DNA of 64,000 nucleotides from the NCBI GenBank assembly GCA_016709315.1, contig JADJMZ010000001.1, positions 310,001 to 374,000 of the forward strand, read 5' to 3'. This document shows positions 1 to 9,463 of this stretch, piece after piece; the stretch's first letter is position 1, and the number at the start of each line of letters is the position of its first letter. Under the pieces are notes generated by a model that did not search any database, was not told the origin of the DNA, and saw only the letters and a list, made by a program, of their open reading frames with translations. The translations under genes and the position numbers were made by a program. This DNA comes from Ignavibacteria bacterium. GTDB lineage: Bacteria > Bacteroidota > Ignavibacteria > Tepidaquicellales > Tepidaquicellaceae.

Positions 1-1
1 T

Positions 2-574
2 CTTTTTGAGAAGCTCTTGCTTGAGTGGAATGAAAAAATAAATCTGATATCAAGAAAATCTGTTTCTGCGGAAGATCATATAATTAATTCCATTTTTTTC
101 CTTACAAAATACAGTTTTGATAATGTTAAGTCTGTTGCAGATATCGGCTCAGGCGGAGGGTTTCCGGGGATTCCGCTGAAGATACTTTTTCCTGAGATCA
201 GGATCACACTTATTGATTCCATCAGGAAGAAGGTCAACGTTCAGCAGGATATTACAGAGAAAATGAATCTTAAGAAGATCGAAGCAATATGCGGCAGGGC
301 GGAAGAATTATCTGTTCAGACAAAGTATAAATCAAAATACGATATAGTAATTTCAAAAGCTGTTTCATCACTGGATAATCTTTATCTCTGGGGAAATAAA
401 TTTCTGAATTCAAACGGAGAAATGATCTGCATCAAGGGCGGTAATATTGAAGAAGAGATCAGTTCTCTGTTAAAACTAAAAAAAAACTTATCAGTTGAAC
501 TAATCAGCTTTGAAGACCTGCTGCCTTACTCAGTAGACGATAAAAAAATAGTCGTAATTAAAAACAAATTTTAA
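2..574 (+). CDS. rsmG: 16S rRNA (guanine-N7) methyltransferase RsmG, 5'-truncated by window edge
   Basis: Methylates N7 of G527 in 16S rRNA using S-adenosylmethionine (family knowledge). The frame is open from base 2, so the gene begins before the window; about 190 residues are visible and the family is usually a little over 200. Seen: the N-terminal family motif EWNEKINLISRKS, the SAM-binding glycine loop ADIGSGGGFPGIPLKI, and the later DIVISKAVSSLDNL segment. A TTG at 17 is an internal leucine rather than a start, because family-like sequence (LFEKLL) precedes it. rsmG often lies near the replication origin with mnmG/parAB, in keeping with the dnaN-gyrB cluster later in the window. Confidence 0.93.
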   Translation, partial: LFEKLLLEWNEKINLISRKSVSAEDHIINSIFFLTKYSFDNVKSVADIGSGGGFPGIPLKILFPEIRITLIDSIRKKVNVQQDITEKMNLKKIEAICGRAEELSVQTKYKSKYDIVISKAVSSLDNLYLWGNKFLNSNGEMICIKGGNIEEEISSLLKLKKNLSVELISFEDLLPYSVDDKKIVVIKNKF

Positions 575-583
575 TTTTACTTT

Positions 584-2981
584 ATGATCTTACGAAAAAA
601 CTTTCTTTAATTTTATTAATTTACCTTTTTCCTTCATAAATTTATTTTCACAGACTTCTCAGACAACAGAAGTCAGCGGAACTGTCAAAGATGCAAAAAC
701 AAATAAGCCGCTCGAATTTGTAACCGTAAAAGTCGCTGACACTTCTTACGGAACTACTGCAGACAAAAACGGCAAATATCTCATCCGTCTGAATCCGGGA
801 GGTCATAAATTAATATTTTCATACATTGGATATTTTACCGATACTTCCAATGTTTATGTAGAAAATGAAAAGATCGAGAGAAATATATTCCTGAATCCAT
901 CCGAACTTCTCACCGAGCAGATAGATGTTTACGGAGAAGATCCGGCTTATGAAATTATAAGAAAAGCTATTGAGTACAAAAAGAAATTCAAACAGACACT
1001 TAATGAATACGAGTATAACGCATATTCGAAATTTGTCATAAGATCAAATCAGAGTGACATTCCAAAAAAAGATATTGAAAAAGATTCTTCCGGAAAAAGC
1101 AAGCTGCCTATATTCGGAATTCTTGAATCCGAGACAAAAGGATATTTCAAAAAACCTGATCTTGAGAAACAGATAGTAACAGCCAAGCGTGAAACAGCAA
1201 ACATTGCCCGGGGTTTTGCACTGCCTTTCGTTGTGAATTTTTATGATGAGGATTTAGATTTTAATGAATTCAAAATTCCCACTCCTCTTGCCGACAATGC
1301 TTTTGATAATTACGATTACAGGTTAACCGGCACGACTTCAATGGATTCGACGAGGATCTTTATGATTGATGTAATTAACACTTCAGAGATCAGACCTCTG
1401 CTTGCCGGGACAATATATATTGCAGACAGTATTTTTCGCTGATGAGAGTTGATCTGACTACAAACGACGCAGCAAAACCGCTTGGCGTCAGCAAAGTCAA
1501 CTTCAAACAAAAATTTTCTCCTTATTCAGACAATAAAAATTTGTACTGGATGCCGACTGACGTGGAGATCACAGCTAACGGTTCGTTTGCAGGCATTGTT
1601 AAATTCGAAGCAGAAGTCTTTACCATTGTTTCCGATTACAAATTAAATAAAAAAGCGCCGGCGGGAATTTTTGACGATTACATTGTGAAAGTAATGCCTG
1701 ATGCAAAGAAAGATTCCTCTTACTGGAAGGATAAACAGCTTGTAAAAATACTTCCGAAGAAAAAAACGCATACAGAATAATCGAATCCGAAACGCGCAAA
1801 AATGAAAACAGCATTAACATAGGACTGACCTCTGTTAATTACGGAAAAAAATTCACATCAAATCCTCTTAACTATTACAGATTCAACAGGGTCGAAGGCA
1901 GCTCTCTTAACTTTGATCTGAATTACAGAAGCAAATTCGGAAAGGTAATCCTTAACTCTGAGATCGGTTACGGATTTTCCGATAAGAAACTGAAGTACGA
2001 TTTAAATTACAGACAAAGATTTTTAAATGACGGCAGACTTACGATAAATGCAGGGCTTTTCAGAAAACTCCAGCCGCTTTCATATCCGGACCTGCTTGGA
2101 ATTTCCGAATTGTACAATACTGTAAAGGCACTGTTTGATAAACAGGATAATCTCGATTACTATTATGCATCGGGATACAATCTCGGAATAAAATACAGAC
2201 TTCTCCCGCAAATACGCATGGGCGCAGACTTTACTCAGGAAAAACAAACAACGGCTTATAAGAACACTAATTTCAGTTTCAGGAAAAAGATGTGGAATTC
2301 AATCCTAATCCATCCATTAACGATGCATTTCAGAGAGTGATCGGATTTAATCTGAGACTCGATCCTAACAAGTACAGCGCGATAGACTGGGGTGACGGAG
2401 ATGTTTCAAGATTCAGAAATACTTCTTATCCGACACTTGATCTCGATTTCAAATATTCGGGAAAGGATCTCAACAGCGCTTATGAATACAGAAAATTCTC
2501 TGCAGAGCTGAGTGGCCAGAATTATATAAATACATTTTTGAATTTAAGATATAAACTTGGCGGCGAACTTGCAACCGGGCAGGTTCCTTTTCAGTCGCTT
2601 TGTTTCTTCAATACAAATTCCGGTACTATAGATGTTTCAGGAGGATTCAAGGCATTGAAATATCAGGAGTTTCTCGGAGACAGAATTTTTTATCTGAACT
2701 TTGAAAACAATTTCGAAAAATACTCTGGGGCGGAATTCCTTTTTATAAGCAAATGGAATCTTATCGGATTTTTCAATGCAGGAAGAAATGAAATTACTCA
2801 GTCAAATTACGATCTCGCTTCATACAAAGGATTCAGTATCTCGGAAGGGATTTATATGGAAACCGGATTCAGCGTCAGCAGGATACTCGATATATTCAGA
2901 GTTGATCTTGCCTGGAGACTAAACAACAAAGGCAGCGACGGCAACAAAGTTTATCTGAATCTTACACTGGATTCGTTTTAA
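584..2981 (+). pseudogene. Carboxypeptidase-regulatory-like / DUF5686 outer-membrane protein, multiply frameshifted
   Basis: Starts 9 bp after rsmG. Reading across frames gives one protein of about 800 residues: a signal-like start, a CarboxypepD_reg-like beta-sandwich (GTVKDAKTNKPLEFVTVKVA, then YGTTADKNGKYLI), a DUF5686 core, and a C-terminal beta-barrel rich in alternating aromatic residues ending NKVYLNLTLDSF. The family is predicted to sit in the outer membrane of Bacteroidota; its function is unsettled. The frame breaks in the signal region (about 595-635), at a T run 1432-1436, an A run 1760-1766, and an A run 2284-2288. Each break is repaired by one base and the joined sequence is smooth across it. 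Either a decaying gene or clustered homopolymer sequencing errors; conservation on both sides of each break favours errors. Confidence 0.75.
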
Positions 2982-3013
2982 AAATTTCACTGACACTATA
3001 ATCTGAATTATTA

Positions 3014-3169
3014 ATGAATGTAAATAGTAACAGGAAGATTACTAAGCTTTGTAATAATGAAATCCCTTCAGAAGAAGTTGCAGAAATTACTGAAAATGAG
3101 ATAGAGTATAAATTGGTCAGTGGTGATCCTGTCATAATTAAATCAGCTGTACAAGATCTGACAATTTGA
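3014..3169 (+). CDS. Possible small hypothetical protein
   Basis: A 51-codon ATG frame in the gap between the DUF5686 gene and the glycosylase on the other strand, overlapping the 3' end of the latter by 27 bp. The peptide is acidic in the middle (PSEEVAEITENEIEYKL) and has no signal peptide or recognisable domain. No good ribosome-binding site is seen. It may be chance coding. Confidence 0.22.
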   Translation: MNVNSNRKITKLCNNEIPSEEVAEITENEIEYKLVSGDPVIIKSAVQDLTI

Positions 3170-3876
3170 ACAAATAAAACTTCTTCGGTTCTTAGTTCCC
3201 GTATTTTTTTTTACGATAGGCAAATTACATCTTAAACATAATTTTTTAGTGTGAGCTAACCAGTGTTTTTTTAATTCATACTTACGTTTCCATTCTAAAA
3301 ACTGAAAGCTGTAAATACGGGCTTCATCAATAAGCTGTTTAAGTTTGCGGTAAGGTAACTTATTTATTAGCGATTCGGGATGTACACGTATGCGGTATAA
3401 AACTTCATTCTTAATTATGTTTCCAACTCCGGCAAAAATATCCTGTTCTAATAATGCATCACAAACAAGCGCTTCAGGTTTCTGTCTGATTTTAGATTTA
3501 GCAGATTTAGGATTCCGTCTTCATTCATTACATCTGTAGTCCAGTCATAATATGTGTTTATATCACCTTCTAAAAATTTGATCGAACACGAATAAAAATT
3601 TATTTCACCATTTTTGAAAGTAAAATTCAGGCGGATCGGGCGGTCAGGTTTTTTTTCGTTGACACGATAACTTCCAAACATCAAGAAGTGAATACGCAGT
3701 GTAAATTCTTTAAAGCAAACAAGAAAATGTTTACCCCAGCTTTTAAATGCAATTATCTTTTGATTTAACAAACGTGTCTGATCAATCTTGCTGTTACCAC
3801 TTACAGCAATAATTTTTTTGCCTGTGAATTGCAGGACTTCTTCTTTTAAAAGAATAATTGACAGACCTTCCGGCAT
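3143..3876 (-). CDS. Fpg/Nei-family DNA glycosylase (endonuclease VIII-like), one frameshift
   Basis: Base-excision DNA glycosylase/AP lyase that removes oxidised bases (family knowledge). It begins MPEGLSIILLKEE, with the catalytic N-terminal Pro-Glu exposed after Met removal. The C-terminal half has the helix-two-turn-helix region (DQDIFAGVGNI-type text, here LEQDIFAGVGNIIKNE) and a zinc finger with CLRC and CSNC pairs. The frame breaks near 3516: adding one base restores a D-W-N-P junction expected for Bacteroidota homologues, giving about 245 residues. The start codon lies 1 bp after the ku stop, so it is the last gene of a ligD-ku-glycosylase operon, which suggests a role in cleaning damaged ends during end joining. 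Confidence 0.8.
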
Positions 3877-3877
3877 T

Positions 3878-4654
3878 TTAAGCTGCTTTACTTTTTTTAG
3901 TACTCAAACTTGCTTTTAGCATATCCATTAAATTGTCACTTTGCTTCTTTACTAATTTCATTTTCGGAATGGATACTTTCTTACCTTTTGATTTCTCATT
4001 AATGATTTTTAAAAGTTTGGAAGTATAAGTGTCTTTGTATTTTGCAATGTTGAATTTTTCTGTGAGCTGGTTAACTAATTTATTCGCCATATCCATTTCT
4101 TTCGATTTGGTTTTTGAAACGGGCGGTAATTTTAAATCAGAAGGATCTCTCAACTCCTGTGAAAAACGAATCCGGTTTAAGACAATTACGTTTTTATATG
4201 GCTTGAGAATTGCCAGTCCTTCTTTATTTTTCAATACAAATGTTGTAACCCCGACTTTGCCTGATGATTCCAGTGCATCGCGCAACAGAGCATAGACCTT
4301 TGTTGCTGATTTCTGAGGTTCGAGATAGTAAGGATGTTCATAATAAATACTGTCAATTTCCTGTTCATTAACAAAGTTTATTATTTCAATTGTTTTAGTT
4401 TTTACAGCATCTGCTGCCTCAAAATCTTTATCCTCTAAAATCACATATCCTGTTTCCAGCTTGTATCCTTTTACAATATTTTTATATTCTACTTCTTTTC
4501 CTGTGGATTCATTAACCCGCTTAAATTTAATGTTAGAATGGTCTTTACTGTCCAGCATATCCAGGTCAAGAGAACTTTCCTGAATTGCTGAGAATATTTT
4601 TACGGGAATATTAATTAACCCGAAACTGATTGAACCTGTCCAAATTGAGTGCAT
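3878..4654 (-). CDS. ku: Bacterial Ku protein (non-homologous end joining)
   Basis: Forms a homodimeric ring that binds double-strand DNA ends and recruits LigD. 258 residues, normal for bacterial Ku. Seen: the start MHSIWTGSISFGLINIPVKI, the core segment HPYYLEPQKSATKVYALLRD, and the conserved EMDMANKLVNQL region before a Lys-rich tail (KKQSDNLMDMLKASLSTKK). The neighbours are ligD upstream and a Fpg/Nei glycosylase starting 1 bp downstream, so a repair operon is likely. The start is ATG, with little recognisable Shine-Dalgarno sequence. Confidence 0.96.
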   Translation of the reverse strand: MHSIWTGSISFGLINIPVKIFSAIQESSLDLDMLDSKDHSNIKFKRVNESTGKEVEYKNIVKGYKLETGYVILEDKDFEAADAVKTKTIEIINFVNEQEIDSIYYEHPYYLEPQKSATKVYALLRDALESSGKVGVTTFVLKNKEGLAILKPYKNVIVLNRIRFSQELRDPSDLKLPPVSKTKSKEMDMANKLVNQLTEKFNIAKYKDTYTSKLLKIINEKSKGKKVSIPKMKLVKKQSDNLMDMLKASLSTKKSKAA

Positions 4655-4734
4655 GATATTTTGTTTTTAGTTTGTTATAAATTTTTTTTGCAAATATTAA
4701 TTTAATATATTTTTGAATAAACTATCTTAAAAAT

Positions 4735-4835
4735 GGATGACCCAAAATGGTACCCCCCGCCAAGAGCATGCCTGCCTAGCGGCAAGGCGGGCGGGAATGA
4801 CAATCCAAGAAGAGTTAGTTTTTCAGAAGTTTCTC
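4735..4835. repeat. MITE-like intergenic repeat, copy A
   Basis: Between ligD and ku. It contains GATGACCC, then GGTACCCCCCGCCAAGA, shared with 58733-58760, and the palindromic CCTGCCTAGCGGCAAGGCGGGCGGG. One end (4819-4835) matches the terminal GAGACTTCTGAAAAA motif of copies at 26.3 and 58.6 kb; the other end is not clear. The clear end lies over the last codons of the repaired ligD frame. Confidence 0.5.
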
Positions 4836-7537
4836 TTTATTAAATTTCTTAATTACTTTTTCTAAATTAATACCTTTGCCAAGAACCGGTTTGAAAATGT
4901 CACCTTCGCTTTTAATCCTGTCAAGAGAGTTATAGATATTGAAATCACTCATCTTTAAACCTTTTTTACTTCGTCCCAATGCAAAGGCATGGAAACAGTT
5001 GCGCCGGGTTTTGGCCGTAATGAATATGGTGCAGCAATTGTCGCCTGCGGACGATTCTGTAGAAAGTCGATATACATTTTTCCTCTGCGGGCTTTTACAA
5101 TGCGCTCTATACTTGTGTACTTTGGAATTTCACGTTGTACTAACGTTGCAATTACCCGGGCAAATTCTTTTGATTGCTCGTATGTATATTTTGCTCCAAG
5201 CGGAATGTAAACATGTATGCCTGTTGAGCCGCTTGTTTTTGGATAAGATTTTACTCTTATGCTTTCCAGAATTTCCTTTGTCACTTTTGCTGCTTCTATA
5301 ACCTGATTAAAAGTATTTTCCGCTGGGTCTAAGTCAATGATGCACCAATCGGGATTATCTTCTGTTTCCACTTTGCTGTGCCAGGGATTCATCTCAATAC
5401 AACCCAATGTTGCCATGTATAAAAGACTAGCGTCGTCTTTTGCTACAAGATATTTTCTAACCCTGTTGTCTGAAGGGCTTTTATAATCAAATGTTTCAAT
5501 CCAATCAGGCGCTGTACCGGTCACATCTTTAAAATAAAAACTTTTACTCGTGATACCGTTCGGATGACGGTTCATGGATTGAGGTCTGTCTTTCAGATAT
5601 GGAAGAATATAAGGCGCAACCTGGTAATAATAGTTTAGCATATCACGCTTCGTGATTTTTTCTTTTGGCCAGTAAATTTTGTTAAGGTTATTGAATTTGA
5701 TTTCATGACCATTGACTTCACGAACCTGTGTTGCATCATAGGGATTCAAAAAAGTTTTTCGGTCTTTCTTCCCTGCAGGTTTTAATATGGATGCTGATTT
5801 AGTTTTTTTCATTGAAGTGATTTTTTTGGTGTCAATTGCATTTTCCCTTGTCACATCTTTTGCTTTTTTATCAATTCGCATGGCTTCAAACGATGGATGA
5901 CGCATAATACCGTCTGCTGTCATTTCAGTAAAACTAACTTTGCACACCAGTTCAGGTTTCATCCACACTGCAGTTGCATGCGGAGGATCCGGACGAAAGC
6001 GTGAGGGTTTATTTATATCAGGTAATTCTGTAAACGGAGGAGATTTTGTAATGTAACTTTTGAATTGTTTCAGCATTTCTATTTGCTGTTTATTGTTAAA
6101 ACCGGTTCCAACTTTACCTGTGTAAATTAATTTACCTTTTTCATAAACTCCAAGAAGTAGGGAACTAAAGGATTTGGAAGAATCATCATTCTTAGTATAT
6201 CCGCCAATCACCATTTCCTGTCTTTTGTTAGCTTTTATTTTCAGCCATTCCTTGGAACGGGTACCGGGTGAATAAGTACTCCCGGATTTTTTAGCAATGA
6301 TGCCTTCAAGCCCCATCTTTTTTGCTGTTTCAAAAAATTCAATTCCGCTAACTTCAAAATTTTCACTTAACCTGATAATGTTATTTTCGGGAATTATTTG
6401 TTTTAAAACTATTCTTCTTTCTGATAAAGGAAGTTGCATCAAATCTTTTCCATTCAGCCATAGAATATCAAACACATAAAAATATATTTCTCCGTCAGCT
6501 TCGCTTCTCCAGTTTTGCAACGCGCCAAAATTTGATTTACCGTTTTCATCAAGGACTACTACTTCCCCGTCTACCACAGCATTTATATTCCAGTCCTGTA
6601 CTGCCTTGTAAACAGGATAGAATTTTTCATTAAACGATTTATCGTTGCGGGATTTTAATTCGACTTTACTTTTTTTGCATAATGCTATAGTTCTGTAGCC
6701 ATCCCATTTTATTTCGTACTGCCATTCTTCATCATCAAAAGGTTTATCAACAAGTGTTGCAAGCATTGGTGTTAATTTAACAGGAAACTTTGCACGTCTG
6801 CCTTCATTTAAAATTTTATCAGTTGAAGTTTTTTTTTCTGTCTCTGAATCTTTTTTATTTTTATCAGAAGCTGTCTTTACATCAGCTCGTTTGTTCAGTG
6901 CAGTTTCTTTTTTGCTTTTTACTTTAGATTCCTTTACCCGTTTTGCACCGTAAAAGTTGGTTGTAGTTTTTTCCAGCTGTGCTAATGTTTTTTTAGAAAT
7001 GACTGATTTATCTTTCAAGGTTATATCTTCTTTTGAAACATACTTATCTTTTATCTTAAACAGCAGCCAGGTATTTTCACCGCGGCTATGTGTTTTTACA
7101 AGCGAATATTCACCTTTTAATTTTTTGCCGTGAACAATTATATGTAACTTACCTGAATAAATTCCTTTCCGTAATTCTTTTTCCTGGGTTTTTTTATCTT
7201 TCCCGTTAGCATCAGCAAGCTCATAAAAACCTTCATCCCAAACGATAACCGTTCCGGCACCATATCCGCTCGGAATTATTCCTTCAAAATTCCTGTAATC
7301 GTACGGATGGTCTTCCACCATCATGGCAAGCCGCTTTATATCAGGGTCGGTGGATGGTCCTTTGGGAACAGCCCAGCTTTTAAGCACTCCTTCCATTTCT
7401 AAACGGAAATCATAATGTAAATGCGAAGCATCGTGTTTCTGAATTACAAATCGCAGCTTTTCAATATCAGACTTGCCGCCTGTAGGTTCCGGACTTTCTT
7501 TAAAATTTCTTTTCGCTTTGTATTTGGTTAATGCCAT
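4815..7537 (-). CDS. ligD: Multifunctional ATP-dependent DNA ligase LigD (PE-Lig-Pol), frameshift near C-terminus
   Basis: End-joining ligase with three activities. Residues about 20-165 are the 3'-phosphoesterase (QKHDASHLHYDFRLE at 33). A Lys/Ser-rich linker covers 170-245. The ATP-dependent ligase follows at about 250-560, with the nucleophile K277 in EIKWDG. The archaeal-primase-type polymerase fills about 600-860 (YWPKEKITKRDMLNYY, then CIIDLDPAEN). The long frame stops at 4955, but sequence just beyond it in another frame (SDFNIYNSLDRIKSEGDIFK) resembles the usual LigD tail; adding one A in the A run at 4962-4967 joins them, ending at 4815. The last residues (EKLLKN) coincide with an intergenic repeat end. 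First gene of the NHEJ operon. Confidence 0.95.
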
Positions 7538-8151
7538 GATTCTGATTTTAAATTCTTATGCGGGTTTTATTTATAGTCCGGAAAACTTTTAATGGTTTTT
7601 AAGTTGTTAAATGAATCTCCGGTTCCAATTACAGATTTCGTAGTTTATAAAATTGTTGCTTTATAAATATATGCACATTGTATGCCAAAAAAATACATCA
7701 ATAATACATACTCATTTGTTGCAATAGATCATATTATTACTATATTGCAACCGTACTAAACTATTTCAAATTATAATTTCTCTGACATATCCTGTCAATG
7801 ATGTCAAGAAATTTAATCCAAAAATATAAATTTCGACTTTCCCAAGCTGGGGTCTGAAAACAAGGAATAACCTCGAAGTCTCTAAGACTCTAAGTTAAAA
7901 ACTTTCAAAACAAGATTCTTTGAGCCTTTGAGACTTTGAGGTTTTTCACTTAAATTAGTTTCGGACAGTCTGGGGGCATGGGAAAGAGGAGGGTTTTGAA
8001 ACATCTCCGATTGTGAAAGTTACATCTAAGTTAATACGTTTAATAACCTTTTCAACATTTACATTTATTTACATTTCCAACACATCCCAGAAAAGAATAT
8101 TCTGTATTTTTGTATGAATTAAAAAATTAAAACTAAAACAAGGAGTCTCAA
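7538..8151. other. Intergenic region with imperfect inverted repeat
   Basis: No gene is supported between the divergent ligD and spy-like genes. The left part is plain AT-rich DNA. At 7869-7894 and 7918-7943 there is an imperfect inverted repeat (AACCTCGAAGTCTCTAAG against CTTTGAGACTTTGAGGTT), belonging to an intergenic family also seen near 50.5 kb. The right end holds the promoter for the spy-like gene. Confidence 0.6.
8105..8112 (+). promoter_or_regulatory. Putative Bacteroidota-type -7 box upstream of the spy-like gene
   Basis: TATTTTTG fits TAnnTTTG and lies 40 bp before the ATG. An AAGGAG ribosome-binding site lies about 8 bp before the start. No clear -33 TTG was found. Confidence 0.4.
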
Positions 8152-8715
8152 ATGTCAGATCAGATAAACAGGGAAGAACAGGTTCCCGTAAAGAGAAAAT
8201 CAGTTCTAAGTTCAACAGCATCAAGAGTCATACTTTCAGCAGTAATTATTCTGTTTGCGGTTCTTGCAGTAAAAGGAATAGCTTTTGCAAAACATATACA
8301 TAAATTTGCCGACGGTCCGGGAGCATTCATTATTGACAGGATCGCGGAAACCCTTGATCTGTCTTCCGATCAGAAAGCTAAGGTCGAAAAGATCAAAGAT
8401 CAGATTAAGGAAAAAATGGAATCAAAAAAATCCGTAAGAGAAAATAAAATGGAAGAGTTTGCAGATGAATTCAGGAAAGATAACATTGACAGAAACAAAC
8501 TGCTCGAACTCGGACAAAAGAAAGAACAGGAAATGAAGGAAATGAAAGAATTCATGCTTGATAAAATTATAGAGTTTCATTCAATTCTCACGCCGGAACA
8601 GCGTAACAAAGCGGTTGATGAAATGAAAAACATGAAAGAAAAATTCGGTAAAATGCATGACAGACAGGGAAGACCCGGAGATGACAGAGGCGGTTTCAGA
8701 GACAGAAAAGACTAA
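8152..8715 (+). CDS. Spy/CpxP-like (LTXXQ-type) envelope protein
   Basis: 187 residues. A single N-terminal hydrophobic segment (about 22-45) probably anchors it or acts as a signal, followed by a long, highly charged alpha-helical periplasmic part. Two LTxxQ-like motifs are visible: LDLSSDQKAKV near 63 and SILTPEQRNKAV near 143, the signature of Spy/CpxP proteins that sense or chaperone misfolded envelope proteins or metals. The tail is rich in Gly, Arg and Asp. It directly precedes a response regulator and histidine kinase, as CpxP is linked to CpxRA, with a terminator-like hairpin between. Function is by analogy. Confidence 0.8.
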   Translation: MSDQINREEQVPVKRKSVLSSTASRVILSAVIILFAVLAVKGIAFAKHIHKFADGPGAFIIDRIAETLDLSSDQKAKVEKIKDQIKEKMESKKSVRENKMEEFADEFRKDNIDRNKLLELGQKKEQEMKEMKEFMLDKIIEFHSILTPEQRNKAVDEMKNMKEKFGKMHDRQGRPGDDRGGFRDRKD

Positions 8716-8735
8716 GTTATTTGTTTAGCTATTTT

Positions 8736-8773
8736 AAGTCCTTACGATTAATTTTGTAAGGACTTAATTTTTT
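8736..8773 (+). terminator. Intrinsic terminator between the spy-like gene and the regulator
   Basis: Perfect 10-bp stem AAGTCCTTAC / GTAAGGACTT with a 10-nt loop, then AATTTTTT. It would end or attenuate the spy-like transcript before the two-component genes. Confidence 0.8.
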
Positions 8774-8779
8774 ATACCT

Positions 8780-9463
8780 ATGAAAAAAATTCTATTAATA
8801 GATGACGATGAAAAACTAACAGATCTTTTAAAAGATTATCTGAGCAAATACAATTTCAGTTCGCATTCCTCTGACAATCCGTTAAACGCCCTGAATCATC
8901 TGAAAAATAATTCATACGACCTTATAGTTCTTGATATCATGCTTCCCGAAATGGACGGATTTGAAACATTAAAGGAGATAAGAAAGACAAGCAGCATTCC
9001 AGTTATAATGCTTACTGCAAGGGGCGAAACGACGGATAAGATAGTCGGACTTGAACTCGGCGCAGATGATTATATTGCAAAGCCGTTTGAACCGCGGGAA
9101 CTCGTGGCAAGAATGCAGTCGGTCTTCAGAAGAACAGACGGCAGTCTGAATGAAGACGAACTCATTTCGTTTAAAGACCTGCTTATCAATCCAATGAACC
9201 GAACCGTGGAGCTCAGCGGTAAGAATATAGAACTTACTTCCACGGAGTTTGATATTCTGATGTTGTTTGCAAAAAACAACGGCAAGGTTCTGTCACGTGA
9301 TTTTCTTATGCAGAAGACCAAAGGAGCTTCATGGCAGTATTATGACAGAAGTATAGATGTTATGGTGTCGAGATTAAGAAACAAACTGAAACAGAAAAAT
9401 TTCAGATTAATTAAAACAGTTCAGTCCGTAGGATATATATTTTATGCTGAAAAAGAAGAATAA
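8780..9463 (+). CDS. OmpR/PhoB-family response regulator
   Basis: 227 residues. Receiver domain at 1-115 with the acidic pocket D8-D9-D10, phosphoacceptor D52 (LIVLDIMLPEMDG) and conserved lysine in DDYIAKPFEPRELVAR. Winged-helix DNA-binding domain at about 130-225 (ELTSTEFDILMLFAKNNG, then VMVSRLRNKLKQ). The 3' end overlaps the kinase gene by 20 bp, so the two are translationally coupled. Its placement after a Spy/CpxP-like gene suggests a CpxR-like envelope-stress regulator; that is inference. Confidence 0.94.
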   Translation: MKKILLIDDDEKLTDLLKDYLSKYNFSSHSSDNPLNALNHLKNNSYDLIVLDIMLPEMDGFETLKEIRKTSSIPVIMLTARGETTDKIVGLELGADDYIAKPFEPRELVARMQSVFRRTDGSLNEDELISFKDLLINPMNRTVELSGKNIELTSTEFDILMLFAKNNGKVLSRDFLMQKTKGASWQYYDRSIDVMVSRLRNKLKQKNFRLIKTVQSVGYIFYAEKEE

